NCBI GenBank assembly: GCA_948329525.1
Contig: CAOJBM010000013.1
Location: forward strand, 1 to 32,407
DNA from: an uncultured Mycoplasmatota bacterium
GTDB lineage: Bacteria; Bacillota_I; Bacilli_A; RF39; UBA660
DNA: 32,407 nucleotides
Direction: 5' to 3'
In this document: positions 7,123-15,059 of the stretch, piece by piece
How the letters are laid out: the number at the start of each line of letters is the position of its first letter
Numbering within the stretch: the stretch's first letter is position 1
Translations under genes and position numbers: made by a program
The notes under the pieces: generated by a model
What the model was told of the DNA's origin: nothing
Databases searched by the model: none
What the model saw: the letters and a program-made list of their open reading frames with translations, nothing else

Positions 7123-7157
7123 TTGCTTTTTTCTAGTTATTTAGATATAATCTAAAT
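7123..7157 (+). promoter_or_regulatory. Promoter with 19-bp palindromic operator over the -10 box
   Basis: TTGCTT (7123-7128), a 17-bp spacer and TATAAT (7146-7151). The -10 lies in the centre of a perfect interrupted palindrome at 7139-7157: ATTTAGAT, ATA, ATCTAAAT (8-bp arms). Palindromes of the form TTTAG...CTAAA are reminiscent of DtxR/MntR-family operators. With a putative Mn exporter downstream, control by a metal-responsive repressor is a reasonable inference. Confidence 0.7.
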
Positions 7158-7174
7158 GCGAAAGAAGGATACTT

Positions 7175-8017
7175 ATGTTAGATATTATCTTAGATACTTT
7201 AATCGATGTTTTAAAACTATTACCTTTTTTATTTATTGTCTTTCTTTTAATGGAATATATGGAACATAAGTTAAGTAAAAAATCTAATAAAGCTATCAAA
7301 AAAGCAGGCAGATTTGGCCCTATAATAGGCGGTTTTTTAGGCGCTTTACCACAATGCGGTTTTGGTGTTGCTGCAACTAATCTATTTGCTACAAAAATAA
7401 TTTCAATAGGGACATTAATTTCTATTTACTTATCAACATCAGATGAAATGTTAGCTATTTTAATATCTAATAAAGTAGCAATAAGTTTTATTATTTATGT
7501 CTTAATTATTAAAATAGTAATTGCTTTTATATGTGGCTATATTATTGATTTAGTTTTTAAGAAAAGAAATAATAATCAAGAGAAAATTAAAAGTTTTTGT
7601 GAAGAAGAACATTGCCATTGTGAAGAAAGCCTTTTGAAAAGTGCTGTCCATCATACTTTGAATATAGCCTTCTTTATCTTAATAGTAGAGTTTGTCTTAA
7701 ATACATCAATTCATTTTTTAGGAGAAGAAAATATTGCTAATCTTTTAATGGGAAATAGTATTTATGGTTCTTTCTTGACTAGTTTATTAGGTTTAATACC
7801 TAATTGTGCTTCAAGTGTTATAATTACAGAATTATTTATAAATGGTACTATTAAATTTGGTTCTTTAATTGGAGGTTTGTTAACGGGAAGTGGAGTATCT
7901 TTTCTAATTTTATTCAAAGTAAATAAAAACTTAAAAGAAAATATTACTATTTTAATAATACTTTATTTAATCGGGGCTTTAAGTGGTTTAATAATTAATA
8001 TTTTAGGTTTAATTTAA
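7175..8017 (+). CDS. Putative manganese transporter (PF11449, ArsP_2/DUF2899 family)
   Basis: A 280-aa polytopic membrane protein built as two repeated halves of opposite hydropathy. Each half carries a conserved loop: GALPQCGFGVAATNLF (about 56-71) and GLIPNCASSVIITELF (about 208-223), both with a Pro-x-Cys core. Between the halves is a cytoplasmic loop with CEEEHCHCEE (about 142-151), a Cys/His/Glu cluster likely to bind metal. This pattern is that of PF11449, named putative manganese transporter in databases. GAAGGAT serves as ribosome site. The palindromic promoter suggests metal-responsive control. Its 3' end overlaps the convergent tspO by 9 bases. Confidence 0.85.
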   Translation: MLDIILDTLIDVLKLLPFLFIVFLLMEYMEHKLSKKSNKAIKKAGRFGPIIGGFLGALPQCGFGVAATNLFATKIISIGTLISIYLSTSDEMLAILISNKVAISFIIYVLIIKIVIAFICGYIIDLVFKKRNNNQEKIKSFCEEEHCHCEESLLKSAVHHTLNIAFFILIVEFVLNTSIHFLGEENIANLLMGNSIYGSFLTSLLGLIPNCASSVIITELFINGTIKFGSLIGGLLTGSGVSFLILFKVNKNLKENITILIILYLIGALSGLIINILGLI

Positions 8018-8461
8018 GATATAGATACCTATTGTTAAGTAAGTTGCAAGTATAAGCCATAAAATATAGGGTATATTTAAGTAAAAAGTTATTTTTGATT
8101 CTTTAAAGAATAGATAAACTAAATAGATTACAAATATATCTAGTAAAATTATCCATAATATGGAAACAAAACGCCATTTTAGTAAGAAGAATATTAAAGA
8201 CCAAAGTAGATTAATTGTTAATGCAACGTAGTAGATGATGTCTACTTTTTTATTGTTTGGTGAAACTTTTTTAAATAGAAAGTAAGATATTCCTAGTAAT
8301 AGGTAGATAATACTCCAAGCTATAGGAAAAAGAATTTTAGGAGGAGCAAGAAATGGCTTATTTAGATTACTATAATCAATACTACCTGATATTACAAAAC
8401 CAACTATTGAACCTAAGACTATTGGTAAGAAAAGATAAAAAATATTTTTAATTTTGGGCAT
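8009..8461 (-). CDS. tspO: TspO/MBR family tryptophan-rich sensory protein homologue
   Basis: A 150-aa, five-helix membrane protein with the TspO signature: LAPPKILFPIAWSIIYLLLGIS (about 38-59), LTINLLWSLIFFLLKW (about 82-97) and PYILWLILATYL (about 131-142). TspO proteins bind tetrapyrroles and related ligands; the physiological role in Firmicutes is unsettled. An AGGTGAT ribosome site precedes the ATG. The gene converges on the Mn-transporter gene with a 9-base overlap, so antisense effects between the two transcripts are possible. Confidence 0.93.
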   Translation of the reverse strand: MPKIKNIFYLFLPIVLGSIVGFVISGSIDYSNLNKPFLAPPKILFPIAWSIIYLLLGISYFLFKKVSPNNKKVDIIYYVALTINLLWSLIFFLLKWRFVSILWIILLDIFVIYLVYLFFKESKITFYLNIPYILWLILATYLTIGIYILN

Positions 8462-8512
8462 TTTATCACCTTTTTAGAAATTATATGTATTTTTGATTAT
8501 TTTATACTTTAA

Positions 8513-8545
8513 TAGAAGCTTATTATGTGCTATTATAAGCTTCTA
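8513..8545 (+). promoter_or_regulatory. 11-bp perfect inverted repeat before the lipoprotein gene
   Basis: Arms 8513-8523 and 8535-8545 (TAGAAGCTTAT and its complement) are perfectly paired, with 11 bases between. The repeat ends right at the GGTGG ribosome site of the gene at 8556. It may be an operator, since AT-rich -10-like TATTAT sits in the spacer, or a leader hairpin next to the ribosome site that limits or stabilises translation. Confidence 0.5.
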
Positions 8546-8555
8546 GGTGGTATTT

Positions 8556-9287
8556 ATGAAGCAGAAACTTACCATATTTTTATCTTTAATTTTACTATCA
8601 TTAACTAGTGGTTGTGGAAGTAAAAAGGAAGAACAAAATTATAGTAATGTTTATGAAATAGATGGTGTTACATTTTATGAAGGCAATGATTATTTTTTAT
8701 CAAAGGCTTTAGAATGCTCTATTTATAATGAAGAAGAAAATTCTGTTGATATTGGAAATTTAACAGGATCATTTGACTTTAAACATTATGCTTTTATTAA
8801 AGATAATTTTGTTTGTATTGGGGAATTTGATAGTGACTTTGACACTCATACAAAAAGCGTTTATTCTTCTACTTTAACAGTAAAAGATTACTGTAGAAGA
8901 CAACTAGAAGGATATGATGTAATATATGTTGGACCTTATTTTAGATGTTATAAAGAAGGTAATAAATATAACGTATTTTCTTATCCTCTTAGCTTTAATA
9001 AAGAAAAATTATATGATGGAATAGAGGAAAATTATTATTTACCAGAAGGTTCAGAGCTAAAATATTTTGAAGATAGTAAAATTCCTTATGGTGTAAATAC
9101 TTTTTCCAAAGAGAAAACTATTGAAATGATGGAAAAGTATTTAAAAGCAATTTTTATTAATTATGATACAAAGAATTATAAGAAAATAGTAATTCCCGGG
9201 GATGATAAGAAGAAAGAGAAGAATAAGAAAGGTAACATAATGGAGCTTTGTCTTAGACTTGATGAAGAGAGCGAAGATATATTATAA
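8556..9287 (+). CDS. Lipoprotein, unknown function
   Basis: A 243-aa protein with a type II signal peptide: basic start, hydrophobic core and LTSGC lipobox, placing the lipidated Cys at residue 20. The mature part is acidic and has the segments YEIDGVTFYEG and SSTLTVKDYCRRQLEGYDVIYVGPYFRCYKEG, with three further cysteines, and a Lys-rich stretch (KKKEKNKKG) before the C-terminus. I do not recognise a family. GGTGG 7 bases before the ATG at 8556 decides the start over an upstream GTG. mscL follows 19 bases after its stop with no terminator between, so the two may be cotranscribed. Confidence 0.75.
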   Translation: MKQKLTIFLSLILLSLTSGCGSKKEEQNYSNVYEIDGVTFYEGNDYFLSKALECSIYNEEENSVDIGNLTGSFDFKHYAFIKDNFVCIGEFDSDFDTHTKSVYSSTLTVKDYCRRQLEGYDVIYVGPYFRCYKEGNKYNVFSYPLSFNKEKLYDGIEENYYLPEGSELKYFEDSKIPYGVNTFSKEKTIEMMEKYLKAIFINYDTKNYKKIVIPGDDKKKEKNKKGNIMELCLRLDEESEDIL

Positions 9288-9306
9288 TGATTATAGGTGA
9301 TTTGTA

Positions 9307-9750
9307 ATGGAAAAAGATTTATTAAAACAAGGCAAAAGTTTTATTAACGATTTTAAAGAATTTATTTCAAGAGGAAATGTTTTTGATATGGCAGTTGGTG
9401 TGATTATTGGTACAGCTTTTGGTAAAATTGTTACATCAATTGTTAATGATATCTTAATGCCTATAATTGGTGTAATTATTGGAGGACATGATTTTTCTAG
9501 TTTATCAATTGAGATAGGGGACGCAACTATTAATTATGGTATGTTTATTCAAAATGTTATTGATTTTTTAATCGTTGCTTTCTCTATATTTGTTATCGTT
9601 AAAATTGTTAATACAGTAACTCATAAGGAAGAAAAAAAGAAAGAAGAAACACAACCAAAAGATGAACAAGTTATATTATTAGAAGAAATAAGAGATTTAT
9701 TAAAAAAAGAAAAGAAAACTGCTAAAACAAAAAGCAAAACTGATAAGTAA
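9307..9750 (+). CDS. mscL: Large-conductance mechanosensitive channel MscL
   Basis: Homopentameric membrane channel that opens under hypo-osmotic shock. The N-terminal helix and first transmembrane segment ([40 protein letters not shown], about 16-55) is the diagnostic MscL signature. A second transmembrane helix lies at about 82-100, and a charged cytoplasmic helix ([12 protein letters not shown]) forms the C-terminal bundle. The 147-aa length is at the normal upper end because of a Lys-rich tail. The stop codon lies in the loop of the terminator that also serves the convergent gene. Confidence 0.96.
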   Translation: MEKDLLKQGKSFINDFKEFISRGNVFDMAVGVIIGTAFGKIVTSIVNDILMPIIGVIIGGHDFSSLSIEIGDATINYGMFIQNVIDFLIVAFSIFVIVKIVNTVTHKEEKKKEETQPKDEQVILLEEIRDLLKKEKKTAKTKSKTDK

Positions 9751-9763
9751 TTTTATCAGTTTT
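9736..9763. terminator. Bidirectional terminator between mscL and the DUF4832 gene
   Basis: A perfect 11-bp stem (9736-9746 with 9753-9763, loop GTAATT) flanked by A-rich and T-rich runs. The mscL stop codon is in the loop and the stop of the converging gene begins at the edge of the right arm. Confidence 0.85.
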
Positions 9764-11598
9764 TAATATTTAATATCAATATAAATTATTAGAAGTAATA
9801 AGAATAACGTGATTCCCCCAAAGATGAGATTTCTTTTAGAAATGAAATTATTTTTCTCTGATTCTTTCTTTACTTCCTTTGTTGTTTTATCTTTTTCATA
9901 GTTATTAGGAATTTCTTCTATAATATATTCTTCTTCGTTTTGGGTAGGTTTTTCATAACTAATTTCATTGTTGTTAATAACCTCATTTTTATTAACAGGT
10001 TTATTTATCACTTTATTAGAATTAAGAGGTTTATCTACTTTCTTTTCTTCCACAATTGGTTCAGTGATATTTGTGTTATTTGCTGGTATCTCTTCTTTAA
10101 CTGGTTCATTTATAGGGGGAGTTTCTATAGGAGGTGTAGGTGTAACTGGCTCTTCAATCGTTGGTTCATCCACTTTTTCAGTTATTGTAACATGTCCAAT
10201 GTAGTTAGCACCAATATCTTCATTATAAATATTATTGTTAGCAAATCGAATAGCTTGGTAGTTGTTATCAGTTTGTAAGTGACCATAACAAGATATTCTT
10301 AAATATACTTTATACTCTCCAATTTCTATATTTTCAGGTAAATTAGCTATTACTATAGGAATACTTGAAATGCTTTTAGATAACCATTTTGTTGGATTTA
10401 TATTAGTATTTATTTCATAAGTATTATTATCATTTTGTAAAACAAGAGTTACTTTTTTCTTATTAATTAAATTGGCAAAGCCAACATTTTCTATTTGTAA
10501 TTTAATAAGTAAAGGGTCATTTTGTTTTATATTTGTAGTCAACTTAGATTCCTTTAAAACAAAGCGATATCCTAAATGATTATTAATATAGTTAAATCCA
10601 CTTTCTCCTTTATATAATATATCTTCGCCATCATATAAAGCATTTTTCCAGTTATCAATTACAGTATTATTCCATCTTAAATTTAAGTAAGTTGTATGAG
10701 TAATAAAGCCTTCTTTAGAAATATAATCTATTGTGTTTAGTGGAGTTCCAGTAGCAAAATTTGCTACTACTTCGCCACCATAGAAAGTATGAGTTGCTTG
10801 ATTACTTAACCATTTTGTTTCGATATCACGATTTTGAAATGTCCCTAAATCACTTTCGGAACCTAAATAACCATCATTATATAATCCGATACGATAATAG
10901 CTAGAATCAGATGTTGTAATAATTTCATTTAAAGTATTTCTATCAATTCCTGCAAAGTGAACATAGTAAGCAGGTGTTCGAACTCCAATCGTAATATTTT
11001 CTGGAACACTTTCTAACATGCTATCAAGAGCAAGACTAACATTTTCTAAAGTACAAATACTACTAGAATGCATTTCTCCCCAAGGACCAAAGAAACCTAA
11101 TTCAACATAAGAAATAACATCTTTATTACTATAAAATACTTGTTTTAATTGTTTAATATGAGTAAGTATCATATTAAGTTCTGGTTCTAAATCTTTTGTT
11201 CCATTAAATCCATCATAGGCAAAGCGAATTATAACACTACCTTTATTTTTCTTAATATTTTTAAAAGTTTTATCTAAAGCATTTAGTGCATCTTCTGATA
11301 GTTCTAAATCTTCTACACCATTGTTAGCTTTTGTAAATGCACTTAAATCAACTCTTAAATGAATTAAATTATAATTTAGGTCTTTAACTTCGTTATCTGC
11401 TACTTTTAAAGAGTATCCAATTGGTTCATAAAAACCTCTTTCGGGATTATCAAAACTTTCTAAAGTTTCATTATAATCAATATCTGTCATTAATGTATAT
11501 TCTTCTTCAAAACTATAAGTCTTAGAAATTAAGAATACACTTAAATTAACAACTAATAGAATAGTAGCAATTAATATAATATTTTTCTTGTTCTTCAA
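9763..11598 (-). CDS. Wall-spanning DUF4874/DUF4832 domain protein
   Basis: About 611 aa. An N-terminal hydrophobic segment (about 6-25) is followed by a DUF4874-type domain with FDNPERGFYEP and YVELGFFGPWGEMHSS, a TIM-barrel-like glycosidase-related fold, then a DUF4832 beta-sandwich (about 330-475, ending in IGHVTITEK). Next is a Pro/Glu/Thr/Asn-rich spacer of about 100 aa (PTPPIETPPINEP, then repeated N-K-V-I-N-K-P motifs) and a C-terminal transmembrane helix with a short basic tail. There is no LPxTG, so both ends appear membrane-held, or the N-terminus is cleaved. A GTG at 11607 overlaps the GGTG ribosome site, so TTG at 11598 is the more likely start. The substrate, probably a wall or host glycan, is unknown. 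Confidence 0.8.
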   Translation of the reverse strand: MKNKKNIILIATILLVVNLSVFLISKTYSFEEEYTLMTDIDYNETLESFDNPERGFYEPIGYSLKVADNEVKDLNYNLIHLRVDLSAFTKANNGVEDLELSEDALNALDKTFKNIKKNKGSVIIRFAYDGFNGTKDLEPELNMILTHIKQLKQVFYSNKDVISYVELGFFGPWGEMHSSSICTLENVSLALDSMLESVPENITIGVRTPAYYVHFAGIDRNTLNEIITTSDSSYYRIGLYNDGYLGSESDLGTFQNRDIETKWLSNQATHTFYGGEVVANFATGTPLNTIDYISKEGFITHTTYLNLRWNNTVIDNWKNALYDGEDILYKGESGFNYINNHLGYRFVLKESKLTTNIKQNDPLLIKLQIENVGFANLINKKKVTLVLQNDNNTYEINTNINPTKWLSKSISSIPIVIANLPENIEIGEYKVYLRISCYGHLQTDNNYQAIRFANNNIYNEDIGANYIGHVTITEKVDEPTIEEPVTPTPPIETPPINEPVKEEIPANNTNITEPIVEEKKVDKPLNSNKVINKPVNKNEVINNNEISYEKPTQNEEEYIIEEIPNNYEKDKTTKEVKKESEKNNFISKRNLIFGGITLFLLLLIIYIDIKY

Positions 11599-11712
11599 AA
11601 TAAACACCTCTTAACTTGAGTTATTATTATAAATTATTTTGAGATTTTTTCAAGAAAAAAATAATCATTACTAATTATTTAAAATTTGTTTAAAAATTTT
11701 TTATTTAATGGA

Positions 11713-12135
11713 CTACAAGGATACATTTTTATCTTTATTAGGTCGATATTTTATAAATTGACCATGCTCATTTAACTCATAACCTAATTTAGTTGCAATT
11801 TTTGTTGTTTGTCCTAAATAACTTGCATCTTCAATAATAATTCCTGTTACTTGTTCATCTTTCATAATTTCATCTTCTAGCATTTGAACAAATCTAGTTC
11901 CATATCCTTTATTTTTAAATTCTTCTTCAATTAATACATATTGGATATCTACAAAATTGTCGCCTCTTTTTGATAAGGTAGCTCTTCCAATAACATTATC
12001 TCCTTCCAATAAATAATATTGAAATTTGGGTCCATTAATTAATCCGTAATATTCTTGGTCTGTTTTATCTCCTTGTAAAATTGGCTCTTCACCTGTTAAT
12101 ATGCACCTTCTATTATATCCTTGTTTCCAGTCCAC
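11713..12135 (-). CDS. GNAT family N-acetyltransferase (5' end frameshifted)
   Basis: The 140-aa frame carries a GNAT fold: a central strand DIQYVLIEEEFKNKGYGTRFVQMLEDE (about 63-89) with the acetyl-CoA-binding loop of the R/Q-x-x-G-x-G/A type degraded to KNKGYGT, then IIIEDASYLGQTTKIATKLGYE. Its only start is a GTG with no ribosome site. An ATG at 12212, with an AGGAT site, opens a frame (MADIQMIKPNRDLAIKLDYL) that joins this one if a single base is added in a run of seven T (A on the coding strand) at 12140-12146. The intact gene was therefore probably 11713-12212. Substrate unknown. Confidence 0.7.
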   Translation of the reverse strand: MDWKQGYNRRCILTGEEPILQGDKTDQEYYGLINGPKFQYYLLEGDNVIGRATLSKRGDNFVDIQYVLIEEEFKNKGYGTRFVQMLEDEIMKDEQVTGIIIEDASYLGQTTKIATKLGYELNEHGQFIKYRPNKDKNVSL

Positions 12136-12212
12136 TTTATTTTTTTACAAATTAAGTAATCTAATTTAATTGCTAAATCTCTATTTGGTTTTATCATTTG
12201 AATATCAGCCAT
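12096..12212 (-). other. Out-of-frame 5' segment of the GNAT gene
   Basis: A 38-codon frame starting at an ATG with an AGGAT ribosome site ends at a TAA inside the GNAT frame. Codons up to the A7 run read naturally into the GNAT protein after a one-base change. This is either a sequencing/assembly indel, a real mutation, or homopolymer phase switching. Confidence 0.55.
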
Positions 12213-12326
12213 ATTTATCCTACTTTCTTTATTTATCTAGTTAAGATTATAACACTTTATTACATGTGATTATAATAGAATGTTAAAAAATATATTTATA
12301 ATAATAAATTATTGTAAATGTTTTGG

Positions 12327-12355
12327 TTGATAAAAAAGGTATTTAATGTTATATT
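12327..12355 (+). promoter_or_regulatory. Promoter of the TetR-ABC operon
   Basis: TTGATA (12327-12332), a 17-bp spacer and TATATT (12350-12355). The -10 is covered by the palindrome at 12348-12360. Confidence 0.65.
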
Positions 12356-12375
12356 ATAACTGATGTTATACATCA
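12348..12375 (+). promoter_or_regulatory. Twin palindromes, candidate TetR-family operators
   Basis: GTTATA-T-TATAAC (12348-12360) is a perfect 13-base palindrome over the -10 box, and TGATG-TTATA-CATCA (12361-12375) is a second, immediately adjacent. GTTATA also recurs at 12365-12370 and 12379-12384. Position between promoter and start codon of a TetR gene fits autorepression, relieved by a ligand of the exported compound. Confidence 0.6.
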
Positions 12376-12397
12376 AGTGTTATATAAAGGAGGAGTT

Positions 12398-12970
12398 ATG
12401 CCACCAATAGCTAAAATATCTAAAGAAGATATAATTAATAAAGCATTAAATATTGCAAGATGCGAAAACTTTAACAGTATAAATGCTAGAAGATTAGCAA
12501 AAGAACTAGGTTGTTCTGTCCAACCAATATTTAGTAATTTTAAAAATATGGAAGAATTAAAAAGAGTCGTTTTTTCTAAGATTTGTGAATTGTTTTATGA
12601 AAGAATTACAAGAGTAGAAGATAGTAGTATTTCAAAATATAAACAAGTTGGACTTAACTATATTAAGTTTGCTAAAGCAGAACCTAATATATTTAAGTTG
12701 ATATTTTTAGAAAATAATAATTATCAAATTGAAGATGAATTATTTACAGATAGAAATAATTATTATATTAAGATAAAAAATTTAATTGAAAATGCTACTG
12801 GGTTAGAACAGCGGGAAATCCCATCTTTTCATTTGAAAATGTGGATTTTTACCCACGGACTAGCTACGCTAGTGGCAAGTAAATGTACATTTACTGATGA
12901 AGAAATAAATGAGTTACTAACAAGTGAGTTTGAAGCTTTACTTGCAATAGAGAAAGAAGGAGTTTTATGA
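12398..12970 (+). CDS. TetR family transcriptional regulator
   Basis: A 190-aa regulator. The N-terminal HTH (about 8-52) reads IINKALNIARCENFNSINARRLAKELGCSVQPIFSNFKNMEEL, the usual TetR helix-turn-helix pattern with an F-x-N-F recognition end. The C-terminal domain includes MWIFTHGLATLVAS (about 145-158), the W-x-x-x-HG motif of TetR C-terminal WHG-type domains. GGAGG before the ATG at 12398 decides the start; an in-frame upstream start at 12377 lies within the operator region. Its stop overlaps the ABC ATPase start by four bases (ATGA). It probably represses this operon through the palindromes at 12348-12375. Confidence 0.93.
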   Translation: MPPIAKISKEDIINKALNIARCENFNSINARRLAKELGCSVQPIFSNFKNMEELKRVVFSKICELFYERITRVEDSSISKYKQVGLNYIKFAKAEPNIFKLIFLENNNYQIEDELFTDRNNYYIKIKNLIENATGLEQREIPSFHLKMWIFTHGLATLVASKCTFTDEEINELLTSEFEALLAIEKEGVL

Positions 12971-13905
12971 AAAAAATAATTGAAGTAAAAAATTTAACAA
13001 AAGCTTATAAGAAACTAACAGCAGTTGATGATTTATCTCTAGAAGTTTATGAAGGAGAAATCTTAGGACTTTTAGGACCCAATGGAAGTGGGAAAAGTAC
13101 AACTATAAATTGTATTTTATCTCTAATTAGTTTTAATAAAGGAGATATTAAAATTTTTGGCAAAACTATTAAACCTGATAGTTATGATATTAAAAAAGAT
13201 ATTGGAGTAATCTTCCAAGAAGTGGCAGTTTTTGAAGAACTAACAGTTTATGAAAATATTGATTACTTTTGTGGGCTATATATTAAAGATAAAGAGAAAA
13301 GAAAAACATATGTTGATGATGCGATTAACTTAGTTGGATTACAAGAATTTGTTACTTTTTATCCTAAGCAATTATCTGGAGGTCTACTTCGAAGACTTAA
13401 TATAGCTTGTGGAATAGCTCATAAGCCAAAACTAATTTTTTTAGATGAACCAACAGTTGCAGTGGACCCCCAAAGTAGAAATAATATTTTAGATGGCATA
13501 AAGAAACTAAGAGATAATGGGGCAACTATTGTGTATACTACTCACTACATGGAAGAAGTAGAAATACTTTGTGACCGAATAATTATTTTAGATAAGGGGA
13601 AAATTCTAGCAAGTGGAACAAGTGATGAATTAAAGAGTCTTGCCAATATTGAAGAAAAAGTAACTGTTGAAGTTGAAAACTTAAAAGAAAGCACAATTAC
13701 AAAAATAAAAGAATTTAAAACTGTCGATGAAGTGGAGTTTACTAATAACGTTTTAATAGTAACATATAAAAAAGGAAAAAATAACTTAGTAGAATTAATT
13801 GATTTTTTAAAAGATGAAAAAGTTGTTTATAATAAAATATTTTCTGAAAGACCAACATTAAATGATGTTTTCTTAGAACTTACAGGTAAGGAGTTACGAG
13901 ACTAA
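12967..13905 (+). CDS. ABC-2 type exporter, ATP-binding subunit
   Basis: A 312-aa nucleotide-binding protein of the drug/antibiotic exporter (CcmA/DrrA-like) class. Walker A GPNGSGKST is at about 38-46, the Q-loop GVIFQEVAVFEE follows at about 79-90, the signature reads LSGGLLRRLNIA (about 137-148; Leu in place of the usual Gln), Walker B LIFLDEPTVAVDP follows and the switch His is in TTHYMEE. Residues about 220-312 form the extra C-terminal domain common in this class, ending in P-T-L-N-D-V-F-L-E-L-T-G. It works with the two permeases that follow without gaps. Confidence 0.95.
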   Translation: MKKIIEVKNLTKAYKKLTAVDDLSLEVYEGEILGLLGPNGSGKSTTINCILSLISFNKGDIKIFGKTIKPDSYDIKKDIGVIFQEVAVFEELTVYENIDYFCGLYIKDKEKRKTYVDDAINLVGLQEFVTFYPKQLSGGLLRRLNIACGIAHKPKLIFLDEPTVAVDPQSRNNILDGIKKLRDNGATIVYTTHYMEEVEILCDRIIILDKGKILASGTSDELKSLANIEEKVTVEVENLKESTITKIKEFKTVDEVEFTNNVLIVTYKKGKNNLVELIDFLKDEKVVYNKIFSERPTLNDVFLELTGKELRD

Positions 13906-15059
13906 TGTTTAGGCATAATTTTTGGTACTCTTTAAAAATACTTTTTCGTAGTAGAGCTTTAATTTTTTGGACTTTTGCTTTTCCTTTAATTTTAGGAACT
14001 TTCTTTTATATGGCTTTTCGTGATATCGAAAAAAATGAGAAGTTGGATGTTATTGATATCGCTATTGTTGATAATGAAGAATTTAAGAATAAGCAAGATT
14101 TAGTGGCTACTTTTGATGAACTAAGTAAAGGAAATAATAAGCTTTTTAATATTTCTTATGTTTCTTTAGAACATGCTTCTACGATGCTTCAAAATAACGA
14201 AATTAGTGGATATCTTTTAGTAACTGATTCCGAAAACAAAATTATTGTCAAAGAAAATGGGGTTAAGCAAACTATTTTTAAGTATGTCTTAGAGGAGATT
14301 GATACAACAAAGAAAATCGTTAACGATATTGTAACAAATAGTACTTTAGAATTTACCCATTATGAAAATATCTATCAAGATGCAATTAAATTGTATAATG
14401 AAAGTGAAGCTAATATTGAAGATATAAGTACTACTAACTTAAGTTATACGATGATTGAATTTTATACCCTAATTGCTATGACTTGTTTATATGGAGGAAT
14501 CCTAGGAATGACAGCAATTAATAAATGTTTAGCTAATATGAGCAATGTTGGAAAAAGAGTTGCTGTAAGTGCTTTGTCAAAATTTAAAATTGTCTTAAGT
14601 AGTTTATTTGCTAGCTATATTGTGCAACTTGTTGGTTTATTTTTACTTCTAATATTCACCATTTTCGTTTTAAAAGTAGATTATGGTCCTCATATTTTCG
14701 AAGTAATTTTATTAAGTGTTGCAGGCTCTTTAGCTGGCTTATCACTTGGTTTAATGTTAGGAGCAGTCTTTAAAACTAAAGAAAATACGAAAATCGGTTT
14801 AGTTCTATCTTTTACAATGTTAGGTTGTTTCTTATCAGGGATGATGGGAATTACAATGAAATATATGGTAGATAAGAATGTTCCAATAGTTAATAAATTA
14901 AATCCAGCAAATATGATAACAGATGGCTTTTATTCATTATATTATTATGACACATTTAATCGTTTCTATTTTAATATAGCTAGTTTACTAATCTTTGCAT
15001 TTTTAATGATTCTCGCTGCATTCATTAGTTTAAGGAGGGAAAAATATGACAGTATTTAA
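13905..15059 (+). CDS. ABC-2 type permease, first subunit
   Basis: A 384-aa membrane protein with one N-terminal transmembrane helix (about 20-38), a large extracytoplasmic domain (about 45-175) and five to six helices in the C-terminal half, the layout of ABC2_membrane_3-type permeases. The segment YGGILGMTAINKCLANMSNVGKRVAVSALSKFKIV is the coupling-helix region, and the PANMITDGFYSLYYYD segment near residue 330 is conserved in these permeases. It starts on the stop codon of the ATPase gene and overlaps the second permease by 14 bases. Confidence 0.9.
   Translation: MFRHNFWYSLKILFRSRALIFWTFAFPLILGTFFYMAFRDIEKNEKLDVIDIAIVDNEEFKNKQDLVATFDELSKGNNKLFNISYVSLEHASTMLQNNEISGYLLVTDSENKIIVKENGVKQTIFKYVLEEIDTTKKIVNDIVTNSTLEFTHYENIYQDAIKLYNESEANIEDISTTNLSYTMIEFYTLIAMTCLYGGILGMTAINKCLANMSNVGKRVAVSALSKFKIVLSSLFASYIVQLVGLFLLLIFTIFVLKVDYGPHIFEVILLSVAGSLAGLSLGLMLGAVFKTKENTKIGLVLSFTMLGCFLSGMMGITMKYMVDKNVPIVNKLNPANMITDGFYSLYYYDTFNRFYFNIASLLIFAFLMILAAFISLRREKYDSI

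Noticed and set aside
9940-10278. Open frames antisense to the DUF4832 gene
   Set aside because: They mirror the AT-rich Pro/Asn-rich spacer coding region, have no ribosome site, and encode unlikely Phe/Ile/Cys-rich proteins.
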